A stretch of DNA of 60,828 nt from Bermanella sp034110565 (GTDB lineage: Bacteria; Pseudomonadota; Gammaproteobacteria; Pseudomonadales; Oceanobacteraceae). The DNA lies in the NCBI GenBank assembly GCA_034110565.1, contig JAWUYY010000072.1:1-60828 (forward strand), written 5' to 3'. The notes beneath the pieces are model-generated. The model searched no databases, was not told where the DNA came from, and saw nothing but the letters and a program-made list of their open reading frames with translations. Made by a program: the position numbers and the translations under genes. Positions 8,606-17,540 of the stretch are shown here, one piece after another; the stretch's first letter is position 1, and each line of letters begins with the position of its first letter.

Positions 8606-9502
8606 CTATTTCGCCTTTTTAAAGACGCGATCCATAATAAACACAATAGAAAAGCCAATGATAACGGCTACGATTGCGGTACTAACCTGCGGCTCTTGGT
8701 GTACCCATGGCCAAACTGGGCTTTCTATAAAAGGTACCTGCTCTCCCGCATTATTCATACGATAAAGGCTGACTATCTTCCAAGGCCATAACTTCACCAA
8801 GGCACCCAGCATAAAACCGCTAAGCAACGCCATGGTCGCGTTATGATAATGCTGTAACAGCCATGATAACACTCTCGAAAACAGCATAATGCCCACTAAG
8901 CAACCACCTGCAAATATACCTATGCTCACTAGGTCAAAACTCTTCACTGCACCGATCACAACACTGTACATACCCATAAGCAATAATATGAAACTACCGG
9001 AAATACCCGGCAAAATCATGGCACAAATGGCAATAGAACCGGCAAAGAATAGACTTAAAGGGGTAACATCTAGAGTTGCTGCAGGGGATATACTGATCAA
9101 GGCGGCCACAATTGAGCCCAAAATTAACAACGCCACACGCCCAATATTCCACTGATCAACTTGTTTGGTAACGTATGCCACAGAGGCAAGCACCAAACCA
9201 AAGAAGAAAGACCAAAGCATGATAGGTTGAGTTTCAATCAAATGGTGCAGTACTTTTGAGAGTAAAATAATGCTGGTCGCGGCTCCAGCCAGAATACTCA
9301 GTAAGAATGTACCGTCCATTTGCTGCCAGGCGGCTTTTAAGCCTTTTTGTTTAAGGGTAACGAGCGTATCCCAACCCACACTTTTAATGCCGCCAATTAA
9401 GCGCTCATAAATACCGGTTAACAGCGCAATGGTACCGCCAGAAACACCAGGCACAATGTCCGCTGCACCCATGGCCATACCTTTAAGAAAATTCCAAAAC
9501 AT
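8606..9502 (-). CDS. DUF368 membrane protein (PopT-type undecaprenyl phosphate translocase)
   Basis: A 298-residue polytopic membrane protein starting MFWNFLKGMAMGAADIVPGVSGGTIA, the hallmark of DUF368. A second related motif, AICAMILPGISGSFILLLMGMY, appears near the middle, giving the internal duplication of the family. Members (PopT) have been shown to return undecaprenyl phosphate across the inner membrane for reuse in cell-wall synthesis. Here the gene is inserted between pcm and nlpD, an envelope-related setting. The substrate is taken from the family, not shown by the sequence. Confidence 0.85.
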   Translation of the reverse strand: MFWNFLKGMAMGAADIVPGVSGGTIALLTGIYERLIGGIKSVGWDTLVTLKQKGLKAAWQQMDGTFLLSILAGAATSIILLSKVLHHLIETQPIMLWSFFFGLVLASVAYVTKQVDQWNIGRVALLILGSIVAALISISPAATLDVTPLSLFFAGSIAICAMILPGISGSFILLLMGMYSVVIGAVKSFDLVSIGIFAGGCLVGIMLFSRVLSWLLQHYHNATMALLSGFMLGALVKLWPWKIVSLYRMNNAGEQVPFIESPVWPWVHQEPQVSTAIVAVIIGFSIVFIMDRVFKKAK

Positions 9503-9531
9503 CGTGTTCCTTTATTATCGCTTTAAGCGAC

Positions 9532-10197
9532 TTATTTTTGAGTGCCACTGAGCATGGGCACAAAATTAACGGGTTCAATGATTTTTTTAGTGACACCATC
9601 TTCTTCGCGTATCAATAAATGCAGCATTTGTTTGCCGTCTGGCCCCACTGGCATCAATAGCCGCCCCCCTATTTTCAATTGCGACAGCAACTCTTTCGGG
9701 ATTTTCTCAGGGGCAGCACAGGACAAGATGGCATCGAATGGGCCTTCATCTGGCCAGCCCCAGTTACCATCTGAGTGCTGAAAGCGTACATTGTTCACTC
9801 TTAGCAACTGCATACGCTCTTTGGCTTTTTTCTGTAACGGTGCAATGCGCTCTACGCTGTATACCCGTCGAACCAACTGCGACAACACTAAGGTTTGATA
9901 ACCACAACCCGTCCCAATTTCTAATACGTTATCGAGTTCACCCGCCTCTAACAGAATTTCTGTCATTTTAGCGACCGTATAAGGCTGACTAATGGTTTGG
10001 CCGTAACCGATAGGTAAGGCTGTGTCTTCGTAGGCTTTATGACTTAATGCTTCATCTACAAATAAATGACGTGGTGTATTGGCAATGACTTCAAGCACCT
10101 CTGTATTCTTGATGCCCCTTTCTATTAAACGCGCAATCAGCCGGTCACGGGTACGCTGGCTGGTCATGCCAATGCCTTGTAATTGCAACGGTGTCAT
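9532..10197 (-). CDS. pcm: protein-L-isoaspartate O-methyltransferase
   Basis: A 221-residue SAM-dependent enzyme that methylates isoaspartyl residues and starts their repair in aged proteins. It carries GYGQTISQPYTVAKM and the SAM-binding motif VLEIGTGCGYQTLVLSQL. Its start overlaps the end of surE by four bases, so the two are translationally coupled. The surE-pcm-nlpD-rpoS cluster is a conserved stationary-phase survival locus. Confidence 0.96.
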   Translation of the reverse strand: MTPLQLQGIGMTSQRTRDRLIARLIERGIKNTEVLEVIANTPRHLFVDEALSHKAYEDTALPIGYGQTISQPYTVAKMTEILLEAGELDNVLEIGTGCGYQTLVLSQLVRRVYSVERIAPLQKKAKERMQLLRVNNVRFQHSDGNWGWPDEGPFDAILSCAAPEKIPKELLSQLKIGGRLLMPVGPDGKQMLHLLIREEDGVTKKIIEPVNFVPMLSGTQK

Positions 10198-10934
10198 AGA
10201 AGCTGTCCCTTCAGTACATCAATACTGTCGTGACCTGTCATGTCTACCTGAATCGGCGTAATCGACACCTTGTTATGCTCGATGGCATGAAAGTCGGTAC
10301 CTGGGCCTGCATCCGAAGCTTTGCCTTGTGCGTTAATCCAATAACATTCTTTACCGCGAGGATTCTGTGCATGCACAGGGTTATCACTGCGTTGACGATG
10401 ACCTAAGCGAGTCACCTCAGTACCAGCTAATTCATCAAATGGCACATCAGGCACGTTGATATTAACCACTGTGCGAGCAGGTAACTTCAACCCATAAAGC
10501 TTAGGCAGTAGTTCAACTAACACTTGGGCTGCTGTCTCAAAATGGGTTTTACCTGCCAATGAAATCGCAATAGGTGGCAAATCTAAAAAGCGCCCTTCCA
10601 TTGCCGCCGCCACCGTACCGGAATAAATAACATCATCCCCAAGATTCGGCCCAGAGTTAATACCGGCGATCACTCGCTCAGGTTGATAAGGACATAACGT
10701 ATTTAAACCTAGGTGCACGCAGTCGGTCGGAGTGCCGTCAATACTGATGGCGCCATCGGCAAGATATAAAGGTGACAGCGGCCGCGTAAGGGTCAGCGAA
10801 TTACTGGCACCACTGCGGTCACGGTCAGGGGCAATCACTTGAACATCCCAGCCGGCTTGCTGGCAATATTGCCTTAAAACAGCAAGACCTTTTGCATGAA
10901 CGCCATCATCATTACTTAATAATAATTTCATCAA
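10194..10934 (-). CDS. surE: 5'/3'-nucleotidase SurE
   Basis: A 246-residue metal-dependent nucleotidase. The N-terminal LLSNDDGVHAKG provides the metal-binding Asp pair, and SGPNLGDDVIYSGTVAAAMEG completes the active site. It hydrolyses nucleoside monophosphates and supports survival in stationary phase. It lies 3 bases after truD and overlaps pcm, inside a long minus-strand operon. Confidence 0.96.
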   Translation of the reverse strand: MMKLLLSNDDGVHAKGLAVLRQYCQQAGWDVQVIAPDRDRSGASNSLTLTRPLSPLYLADGAISIDGTPTDCVHLGLNTLCPYQPERVIAGINSGPNLGDDVIYSGTVAAAMEGRFLDLPPIAISLAGKTHFETAAQVLVELLPKLYGLKLPARTVVNINVPDVPFDELAGTEVTRLGHRQRSDNPVHAQNPRGKECYWINAQGKASDAGPGTDFHAIEHNKVSITPIQVDMTGHDSIDVLKGQLL

Positions 10935-10937
10935 TAT

Positions 10938-11999
10938 TTATTCCATTGACTCGCTTTCATCATCGCGTTGCGCTTGTTTGATTTCACCTAACTCGCGTAA
11001 CACTGATGTTGCAAAATAACCCGATGCTAAATTAAAACGCAGTACCAAGGTCGTGTCATCAACCCAATGCCAGAATAAATCAGGCAATAACATACGGGTC
11101 GCACGACGTTCTTGTTTCATGCCTTGCTTTTCTAAACCTGCTGCTAGTTCAGGATATAGCTGCGCTTGCTGTTGTTCTAATTCTTGTAATTTATACTGAC
11201 TTAAGCTTTCACCCTTGCCCCATAGCGCACAACTTGGGTGAATACGTTGCGCACGTAAACGAGCGCGTTCTTCTGACGTATTTTCTTGAGTAAAGCCGCG
11301 TAAGCTGCCCGCAAAACCAAATACTTCGCCATTCATGGGTAGATCCCAACATTGAGATTTAATCCGTTGTGCCAACATGTTATTAAATAAATACGAGCGA
11401 GCCGCTGACATATACATGGAGGCTTTTTGACGATTGCGTGGACGTTTACCGCTTTCGAATAATTGCTTAGCTTGTTGAATGTTGTCAAAGTTGCGACCAA
11501 AGCGTTGTTCACCAAAATAATTAGGCACACCTTGGTTACGGATAAGTTCTAACCGTTGATTGATTTTAGGTTTATCGCCTTGCACATTACGCAAAACAAT
11601 CCGAAATTCATTACCGCCTAATGCACCGCGTTTTAATTTAACACCATAGTAGCCTTTCGACAGTAAGCTAAATTCATCTTTATCAAATAAATGGGTTAAG
11701 TCTGGCTCTGTATTTTTAATGGGCAAACTAAACCACTGACGTGTAATCGCATGACGATCTTTTAAGCCAGCATAACCCACATCTTTTAAATCGATTTTGG
11801 CATGATTAGCAAGCTGTCGAGCTAGCCACTGTGTATTGGTGCCGCGTTTTTCAATTTTCAAATAAAGGTGCGGGCCGCTTTCATGAAGTTTTCGATTGGT
11901 AATTTCGCTGACTAAAAAATCTTCGTTCTGCGAGCGAAATTCTGCACTGACGTCTAATTTTGGATAAGCCGTTGGCCAGTCATGAGTAAAGTCTGTCAT
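10938..11999 (-). CDS. truD: tRNA pseudouridine(13) synthase TruD
   Basis: A 353-residue enzyme making pseudouridine at position 13 of tRNA-Glu. The catalytic motif GYAGLKDRHAITRQWFS holds the Asp, and KRGTNTQWLARQLA, GVPNYFGEQRFGR and SAARSYLFNNMLAQR are typical TruD blocks. It is placed between ispF and surE as in many gammaproteobacteria, with short gaps suggesting one transcript. Confidence 0.96.
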   Translation of the reverse strand: MTDFTHDWPTAYPKLDVSAEFRSQNEDFLVSEITNRKLHESGPHLYLKIEKRGTNTQWLARQLANHAKIDLKDVGYAGLKDRHAITRQWFSLPIKNTEPDLTHLFDKDEFSLLSKGYYGVKLKRGALGGNEFRIVLRNVQGDKPKINQRLELIRNQGVPNYFGEQRFGRNFDNIQQAKQLFESGKRPRNRQKASMYMSAARSYLFNNMLAQRIKSQCWDLPMNGEVFGFAGSLRGFTQENTSEERARLRAQRIHPSCALWGKGESLSQYKLQELEQQQAQLYPELAAGLEKQGMKQERRATRMLLPDLFWHWVDDTTLVLRFNLASGYFATSVLRELGEIKQAQRDDESESME

Positions 12000-12009
12000 C
12001 GTATCTACC

Positions 12010-12504
12010 CTAAGCCTGTGGCTTGTGTATAAGTGCTACCGCTTCTACCGCGATGCCTTCTTTGCGCCCAACAAAACCGAGTTTTTCGGTGGTGGTGGCT
12101 TTTACGTTCACTTGATCAATATCAAGCGTTAAGTCTTGTGCAATGGTTTCGCGCATTAGTTGTATGTGCGGTGCCATCTTAGGCGCTTGCGCCATAATGG
12201 TAATATCCACATTATTAATGGCGTAACCTTTTTTCTTAATCTCAGCGAAGACAGTACGTAACAACACACGTGAATCAGCCCCTTTAAAGGCAGCATCCGT
12301 ATCTGGAAAATGATGACCAATATCACCAAGAGCCGCCGCACCTAATAACGCATCACATAAAGCATGTAATGCCACATCACCATCACTGTGTGCAATTAAT
12401 TCACATTCATAAGGAATGGCCACACCACATATCATGACTGTTGCATCAGTTTTAGGGACTGAAAATTTATGCACATCAAAACCGTGGCCAATACGAAACG
12501 TCAT
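12010..12504 (-). CDS. ispF: 2-C-methyl-D-erythritol 2,4-cyclodiphosphate synthase
   Basis: A 164-residue trimeric zinc enzyme of the MEP isoprenoid pathway. It begins MTFRIGHGFDVHKF, where Asp and His bind the metal, and has HSDGDVALHALCDALLGAA and GHHFPDTD. Its start codon overlaps the ispD stop, so it should be translated with ispD. Isoprenoid supply ties it to the undecaprenyl cycle served by the nearby DUF368 gene. Confidence 0.97.
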   Translation of the reverse strand: MTFRIGHGFDVHKFSVPKTDATVMICGVAIPYECELIAHSDGDVALHALCDALLGAAALGDIGHHFPDTDAAFKGADSRVLLRTVFAEIKKKGYAINNVDITIMAQAPKMAPHIQLMRETIAQDLTLDIDQVNVKATTTEKLGFVGRKEGIAVEAVALIHKPQA

Positions 12505-13196
12505 TATTTATTATCCTGTAAAAACGCTTGAGCCATTGCTAAATCGTCTTGGCGCGTCACTTTAATATTACTTGGCAAGCCTGCTACCATAATCGGGTGA
12601 TAGCCACAGTGTTCTAAAGCACTGGCTTCATCTGTAATGCTATGTAGATCGTTCATGCAGGTTTCGATACACGATTTCAATAAACCTATGGGTGCTAACT
12701 GAGGCGTTAAAGCATGCCATAGATGCTCGCGCTCAACAGTCTTTAAGATTCGGCCGTTCACATCACAACGCTTCATGGTGTCACGAACCTGCATACCTAA
12801 AATGGCACCGTGTGAATTGCGCTGCTCAAATAGTGATTGTAAATCTTGCTGAGTAATACAGGGGCGTGCTACATCGTGCACCATAACCCAATCTTGCTCA
12901 CTTGCACCAAGCTGTAATAATTTTTTAAGGCCATTTAACACCGACTCGAATCGCTCAACGCCGCCGTCACAGGAGCTCACTTTTTCGTGTTGCGCTACAG
13001 GTAATTGCGAGAAGTATGAGTCATGTTTGGCGATAGGTAGGATGATTTTTTTGAATGGCGCAAACCCCAATAAACGAGTTAGGGTATGTTCTAAAATCGT
13101 TCGATCGAGTAACGATAAATATTGCTTGGGACGATCCGCTTGCATACGAGAACCGATGCCAGCTGCGGGCACCACTGCGTATAGTTGTTCATTCAT
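12504..13196 (-). CDS. ispD: 2-C-methyl-D-erythritol 4-phosphate cytidylyltransferase
   Basis: A 230-residue enzyme attaching CMP to MEP. It carries the nucleotide-binding AVVPAAGIGSRMQADRPKQY signature and VMVHDVARPC. It overlaps the end of ftsB by eight bases and touches ispF. The ftsB-ispD-ispF arrangement is widespread in gammaproteobacteria. Confidence 0.96.
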   Translation of the reverse strand: MNEQLYAVVPAAGIGSRMQADRPKQYLSLLDRTILEHTLTRLLGFAPFKKIILPIAKHDSYFSQLPVAQHEKVSSCDGGVERFESVLNGLKKLLQLGASEQDWVMVHDVARPCITQQDLQSLFEQRNSHGAILGMQVRDTMKRCDVNGRILKTVEREHLWHALTPQLAPIGLLKSCIETCMNDLHSITDEASALEHCGYHPIMVAGLPSNIKVTRQDDLAMAQAFLQDNK

Positions 13197-13500
13197 GCCT
13201 ATTTTCCGGATCGACTATAATAAAAAAGGTTTCGCCTTTTTTAACCATGCCTAATTCTTTTCGCGCTTTCGCTTCGATACTGTCCATACCCGACTTAATT
13301 GCCCAGATCTCTTCTTCTAAAACCTGGTTACGTGCTTTACTCGCACGGTTAAGCTCGCTTTGATTTTCAATTTGATCTATCAACGCATAGTTTGCAAAAA
13401 CACCAGTATCATCAACCCACAATTGATATTGTAGCCAAATAAAAACCACCAGCGCTAAAGGCTTCCAGGCATGTTGTTTAATTGAATCAGCAAGGGCCAT
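13189..13500 (-). CDS. ftsB: cell division protein FtsB
   Basis: A bitopic protein of 103 residues with one membrane helix (PLALVVFIWLQYQLWV) followed by a coiled coil (LNRASKARNQVLEEEIWAIKSG) and the family end GMVKKGETFF. It links FtsL and FtsQ in the divisome. The frame could be extended to an ATG at 13548 giving 16 extra residues with no membrane logic; the ATG at 13500 matches the family length and is used here. It lies downstream of eno, a usual neighbour. Confidence 0.92.
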   Translation of the reverse strand: MALADSIKQHAWKPLALVVFIWLQYQLWVDDTGVFANYALIDQIENQSELNRASKARNQVLEEEIWAIKSGMDSIEAKARKELGMVKKGETFFIIVDPENRHE

Positions 13501-13625
13501 ATTATTATCGTTATCCGGATTATATATCGGGCGCGGCACCCAAAACACTCACTTAGTGAGCGGGGCTGCTAGACACCCTCGTACAATTATTGACGCATTT
13601 GAAATCACATATCTTAAATGCGTTA

Positions 13626-13648
13626 AAGGGAAACCTAAGTTTCCCTTT
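13626..13648. terminator. possible terminator hairpin after eno
   Basis: A perfect nine-base stem AAAGGGAAA/TTTCCCTTT with a five-base loop in the eno-ftsB gap. The stem's own T-run could serve as the release signal on the minus strand, but the tail after it is short, so attenuation between eno and ftsB is as likely as full termination. Confidence 0.45.
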
Positions 13649-13734
13649 AAAATAAGCTTTCTCATAAAACCGTTAACTAGGCCGCTGGGGCTGTGCAAAA
13701 AAAATCAACAAAGCAGCAGCAACGCAATTAGGTT

Positions 13735-15027
13735 TTATTGACCTTTCACTTCAGAAAGGCCGTTGTATATTGCTTTATCACCCAACTGCTCTTCGATACG
13801 CAGCAGACGGTTATACTTAGATACACGATCTGAACGACATAAAGAACCTGTTTTGATTTGACCGGCACATGTGCCTACTGCTAAGTCTGCAATGGTGGTG
13901 TCTTCGGTTTCACCTGAACGGTGAGAGATGACCGCGGTAAAGCCTGCATCTTGTGCCATCTTAATTGCTTCTAGGGTCTCGGTTAAAGAACCAATTTGAT
14001 TGAATTTAATCAAGATAGAGTTTGCGATGTTTTCGTCAATACCACGCTTAAGAATTTTGGTATTGGTTACGAACAAGTCATCACCCACTAGTTGAATTTT
14101 ATCACCTAGTTTTTCCGTTTGATATTTCCAGCCTGCCCAGTCACTTTCATCTTGGCCATCTTCAATCGATACAATTGGGTACTGGTCACATAGCTCAGCT
14201 AGATAGTCAGAGAATTCTTCAGCAGAGAATACTTTGCCTTCGCCCGCTAGATCATATTTGCCGTCTTTGTAAAATTCAGAAGACGCACAATCAAGTGCAA
14301 GAGTGATATCTTTACCAAGTTCATAACCGGCGTTAGATACTGCTTTTTTAATAACCGCTAGTGCATCAGCGTTAGATGCAAGATCCGGTGCAAAACCACC
14401 CTCGTCACCAACAGATGTGCTTAAGCCTTTTTCTTGTAGTACTTTTTTCAGATTATGAAAAATTTCCGCGCCAGCGCGTAAACCTTCACTAAATGATTTA
14501 AAGCCCACTGGCTGAACCATGAATTCTTGGATATCAACATTGTTATCGGCGTGCTCGCCACCGTTGATGATATTCATCATAGGCAATGGCATAGAGAATT
14601 TGCCCGGTGTACCGTTTAGCTCTGCAATATGCTCGTAAAGCTCGATACCTTTTGCATTAGCCGCGGCTTTTGCCGCAGCAAGTGATACTGCAAGGATGGC
14701 GTTAGCACCAAATTTTTCTTTGTTTTCGGTACCATCTAGTTCGATCATTTTGGCATCAAGTGCACGTTGATCGGTTGCGTCCATACCTAATAACGCTTCT
14801 TTGATCGCGCCATTAATGTTCGCAACGGCTTTTAGTACACCTTTACCCATGAAACGGCTTTTGTCGCCATCACGTAACTCTAATGCTTCGCGAGTACCAG
14901 TAGAGGCACCAGAAGGAGCACAAGCAGTACCAAAAAAACCACCTTCTAACGAAACATCGGCTTCTACGGTTGGGTTACCACGGCTATCCATGACTTCACG
15001 GGCTTTAATATTAATAATTTTAGCCAT
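13735..15027 (-). CDS. eno: enolase
   Basis: A 430-residue glycolytic enzyme converting 2-phosphoglycerate to phosphoenolpyruvate; also a usual RNase E degradosome partner in gammaproteobacteria. Motifs include APSGASTGTREALELRD, SIEDGQDESDWAGW and the enolase signature LIKFNQIGSLTETL, followed by SHRSGETEDTTIADLAV. The length is standard. It follows pyrG by about 50 bases, the common pyrG-eno pairing. Confidence 0.98.
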   Translation of the reverse strand: MAKIINIKAREVMDSRGNPTVEADVSLEGGFFGTACAPSGASTGTREALELRDGDKSRFMGKGVLKAVANINGAIKEALLGMDATDQRALDAKMIELDGTENKEKFGANAILAVSLAAAKAAANAKGIELYEHIAELNGTPGKFSMPLPMMNIINGGEHADNNVDIQEFMVQPVGFKSFSEGLRAGAEIFHNLKKVLQEKGLSTSVGDEGGFAPDLASNADALAVIKKAVSNAGYELGKDITLALDCASSEFYKDGKYDLAGEGKVFSAEEFSDYLAELCDQYPIVSIEDGQDESDWAGWKYQTEKLGDKIQLVGDDLFVTNTKILKRGIDENIANSILIKFNQIGSLTETLEAIKMAQDAGFTAVISHRSGETEDTTIADLAVGTCAGQIKTGSLCRSDRVSKYNRLLRIEEQLGDKAIYNGLSEVKGQ

Positions 15028-15076
15028 AGTGAGTTAATCTCCAATATCTATTCAATAACGGTTAATCGTAAAAATT

Positions 15077-16708
15077 TTATGCTTTGCCAGCTTGCTTGAG
15101 ACCAGCGGCAACAAACGCAGAGAACAAGCCATGGCCGTCTCGTGGCGTTGAAGTAAACTCAGGGTGGAATTGACACGCCACAAACCAAGGGTGGTCAATC
15201 ACCTCTACCACTTCAACTAAGCTGCCATCCATAGAGCGACCCGCGATGCGTAGACCGTTTTTCTCTAGGATTTCAAGGTAGTTGTTGTTCACTTCATAGC
15301 GGTGACGATGGCGTTCAACAATGATGTCTGTGCCATAGGCTTCAGCGGCGACAGAGCCTTCTACAAGGCGACACTCTTGAGCGCCTAAACGCATGGTGCC
15401 ACCTAGATCACTCTCTTCGGTACGCACTTCGGTTTCGCCTTCCGCTGTGGTCCACTCAGTAATCAAGCCCACCACCGGGTTAGGGGTTTTAGGTGCGAAT
15501 TCAGTACTGTGAGCATCTTCAAGACCGCATACGTTACGGGCAAATTCAATCACAGCACTTTGCATACCTAAGCAAATACCTAAATAAGGGACTTTATTCT
15601 CACGGGCGTATTGAATGGTACGAATCTTACCTTCAACACCACGATTACCAAAGCCACCAGGGACTAAGATAGCGTCTTTGCCTTCAAGGATTGAGCAGCC
15701 GTCGCGCTCGATCACTTCAGAATCAATGTATTCGATGTTCACCTTGGTACGGTTTTTAAGGCCCGCATGGTCAACTGCTTCGATAAGTGATTTATACGCA
15801 TCTAGCAGCTCCATATACTTACCGACCATGGCGATGTTGATTTCTTTCTCTGGGTTCAGCTTGGCATCTACTACTAAGTCCCATTCGCTTAAGTCTGCTT
15901 CGTCGCACTCTAAACCAAATTTCTCAACTACGTATTCATCTAGACCAGCTTGATGCAATAGACCAGGAATACGGTAAATGGTGTCGGCATCTTCTAATGG
16001 GATAACCGCACGCTCTTCTACGTTAGTAAATAAGGCAATTTTGCGCAGTGAGCCTGAATCAATACGGTGATCTGAACGACACACTAAAATATCAGGCTGT
16101 AAGCCGATAGAGCGTAATTCTTTAACACTGTGTTGAGTGGGCTTGGTCTTAGTTTCACCAGCTGTGGCAATGTACGGCACAAGCGTTAAGTGCATAGAAA
16201 GCGCACGTTTACTGCCTAGTTCAACTTTAAGTTGACGTATTGCTTCTAGGAATGGAAGAGATTCGATATCACCAACTGTGCCACCAACTTCAACTAATGC
16301 CACATCAGCGCCTTCAGCACCTTCATATACACGACGCTTAATTTCATCTGTGATATGAGGAATGACCTGTACGGTGCCGCCTAAGTAATCGCCTCTGCGC
16401 TCTTTAGCCAGAACATCTTGGTAAATACGGCCAGTGGTGAAGTTATTACGACGACCCATGGTGGTACGAATAAAGCGTTCGTAATGGCCAAGGTCTAGGT
16501 CGGTTTCAGCACCGTCTTCGGTAACGAATACCTCACCGTGCTGGAACGGGCTCATGGTACCTGGGTCCACATTGATGTATGGATCCAGTTTGAGCATGGT
16601 AACTTTTAGTCCCCGCGCCTCTAGGATAGCGCCAAGAGAAGCGGAAGCGATGCCTTTGCCCAATGAGGACACAACACCACCTGTGACGAATATAAAACGA
16701 GTCGACAT
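15077..16708 (-). CDS. pyrG: CTP synthase
   Basis: A 543-residue enzyme aminating UTP to CTP. The N-terminal synthetase domain starts RFIFVTGGVVSSLGKGIASA; the C-terminal glutaminase domain has the nucleophile Cys in LGICLGMQ and the His-Glu pair in CQFHPEFTS. It is the first gene of the pyrG-eno-ftsB-ispD-ispF series. About 150 bases separate it from the end of the motor-like operon upstream. Confidence 0.98.
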   Translation of the reverse strand: MSTRFIFVTGGVVSSLGKGIASASLGAILEARGLKVTMLKLDPYINVDPGTMSPFQHGEVFVTEDGAETDLDLGHYERFIRTTMGRRNNFTTGRIYQDVLAKERRGDYLGGTVQVIPHITDEIKRRVYEGAEGADVALVEVGGTVGDIESLPFLEAIRQLKVELGSKRALSMHLTLVPYIATAGETKTKPTQHSVKELRSIGLQPDILVCRSDHRIDSGSLRKIALFTNVEERAVIPLEDADTIYRIPGLLHQAGLDEYVVEKFGLECDEADLSEWDLVVDAKLNPEKEINIAMVGKYMELLDAYKSLIEAVDHAGLKNRTKVNIEYIDSEVIERDGCSILEGKDAILVPGGFGNRGVEGKIRTIQYARENKVPYLGICLGMQSAVIEFARNVCGLEDAHSTEFAPKTPNPVVGLITEWTTAEGETEVRTEESDLGGTMRLGAQECRLVEGSVAAEAYGTDIIVERHRHRYEVNNNYLEILEKNGLRIAGRSMDGSLVEVVEVIDHPWFVACQFHPEFTSTPRDGHGLFSAFVAAGLKQAGKA

Positions 16709-16859
16709 ATATAGGTGAATCCGATAAAAAGAAGTTGGATTTATGCGTAAGAGATGGCGTTGCAGTCTACCAGAGCAAGGCCCTTGGGTAAATTAAGATT
16801 GCTCCATATTCAGGCAGATACCCATATTTTTACAAACCTATCCCATTAAATATAAATTT

Positions 16860-17540
16860 TTAGAAACGTCGTACATAAATGACCACCCGGCGATTGGCAG
16901 CTCGATCCGCTTCTGTTAATGCTTTGCCCTCTTCCAATTTGGCCTTGGGGCGCGAATCTGCGTAGCCAGAGGCCTTTAAGCGCTCTTTATTGACCCCTTT
17001 ACCCATAAGGTACTTCACCACATTACTCGCACGGGAGGCGCTTAATTCCCAATTTGAGGGAAATCGTTCCGTGTGAATGGGCACATCATCGGTATGGCCT
17101 TCTATTTCTATAAGGTGAGTCGCGGAACTGGTCTCTTTGATAACCTTAGTGACTTCCTCAAGCATTGGCAGGGCTTCTGCTTTAATAGAGGCTCCGCCCG
17201 AGTCATACAAAGAGAAATTCGAGAATTCGACCCGCACCCCTTTTTCGTCAATATCAATCGTCACGTTGTCCTGCATACCATGCTGTTCAACGATATTTTC
17301 GAGTGCGTCTTTAATGTCGTTAAATGGGGTTTCGGCCTGCTTGCCAGAGATAATACTCGCTAGGCCTTCTTTTAACGCTTCGACCTTCCCTTGGTTTAAA
17401 TCCGATACAGACAGAATCATCACAAAAAAAGCCAATAACAAAGTAATGGCATCGGCATAGGTCACAATCCAGCCCTCACCGTCTGCATCAAAAGTGGCTC
17501 GGCGACGCCTCAAACCACGTTTATAAGCCTTATCACTCAT
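16860..17540 (-). CDS. MotB-like stator protein of a non-flagellar operon
   Basis: A 226-residue protein with a basic N-terminus (RGLRRRR), one membrane helix at about 24-46 and an OmpA-like peptidoglycan-binding domain at about 95-226. The ion-carrying Asp of MotB is kept (GWIVTYADAITLLLAFF, Asp30). The OmpA domain has GHTDDVPI, SNWELSASRA and NRRVVIYV, so wall anchoring should work. It is shorter than flagellar MotB (about 300 aa). Its start overlaps the MotA-like gene by eight bases. I infer the B subunit of an ion-driven stator working on the FliF/FliG fusion encoded two genes upstream. Confidence 0.88.
   Translation of the reverse strand: MSDKAYKRGLRRRRATFDADGEGWIVTYADAITLLLAFFVMILSVSDLNQGKVEALKEGLASIISGKQAETPFNDIKDALENIVEQHGMQDNVTIDIDEKGVRVEFSNFSLYDSGGASIKAEALPMLEEVTKVIKETSSATHLIEIEGHTDDVPIHTERFPSNWELSASRASNVVKYLMGKGVNKERLKASGYADSRPKAKLEEGKALTEADRAANRRVVIYVRRF

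Noticed and set aside
15615..15953. Open frame of 112 codons opposite pyrG
   Set aside because: Antisense shadow of pyrG.
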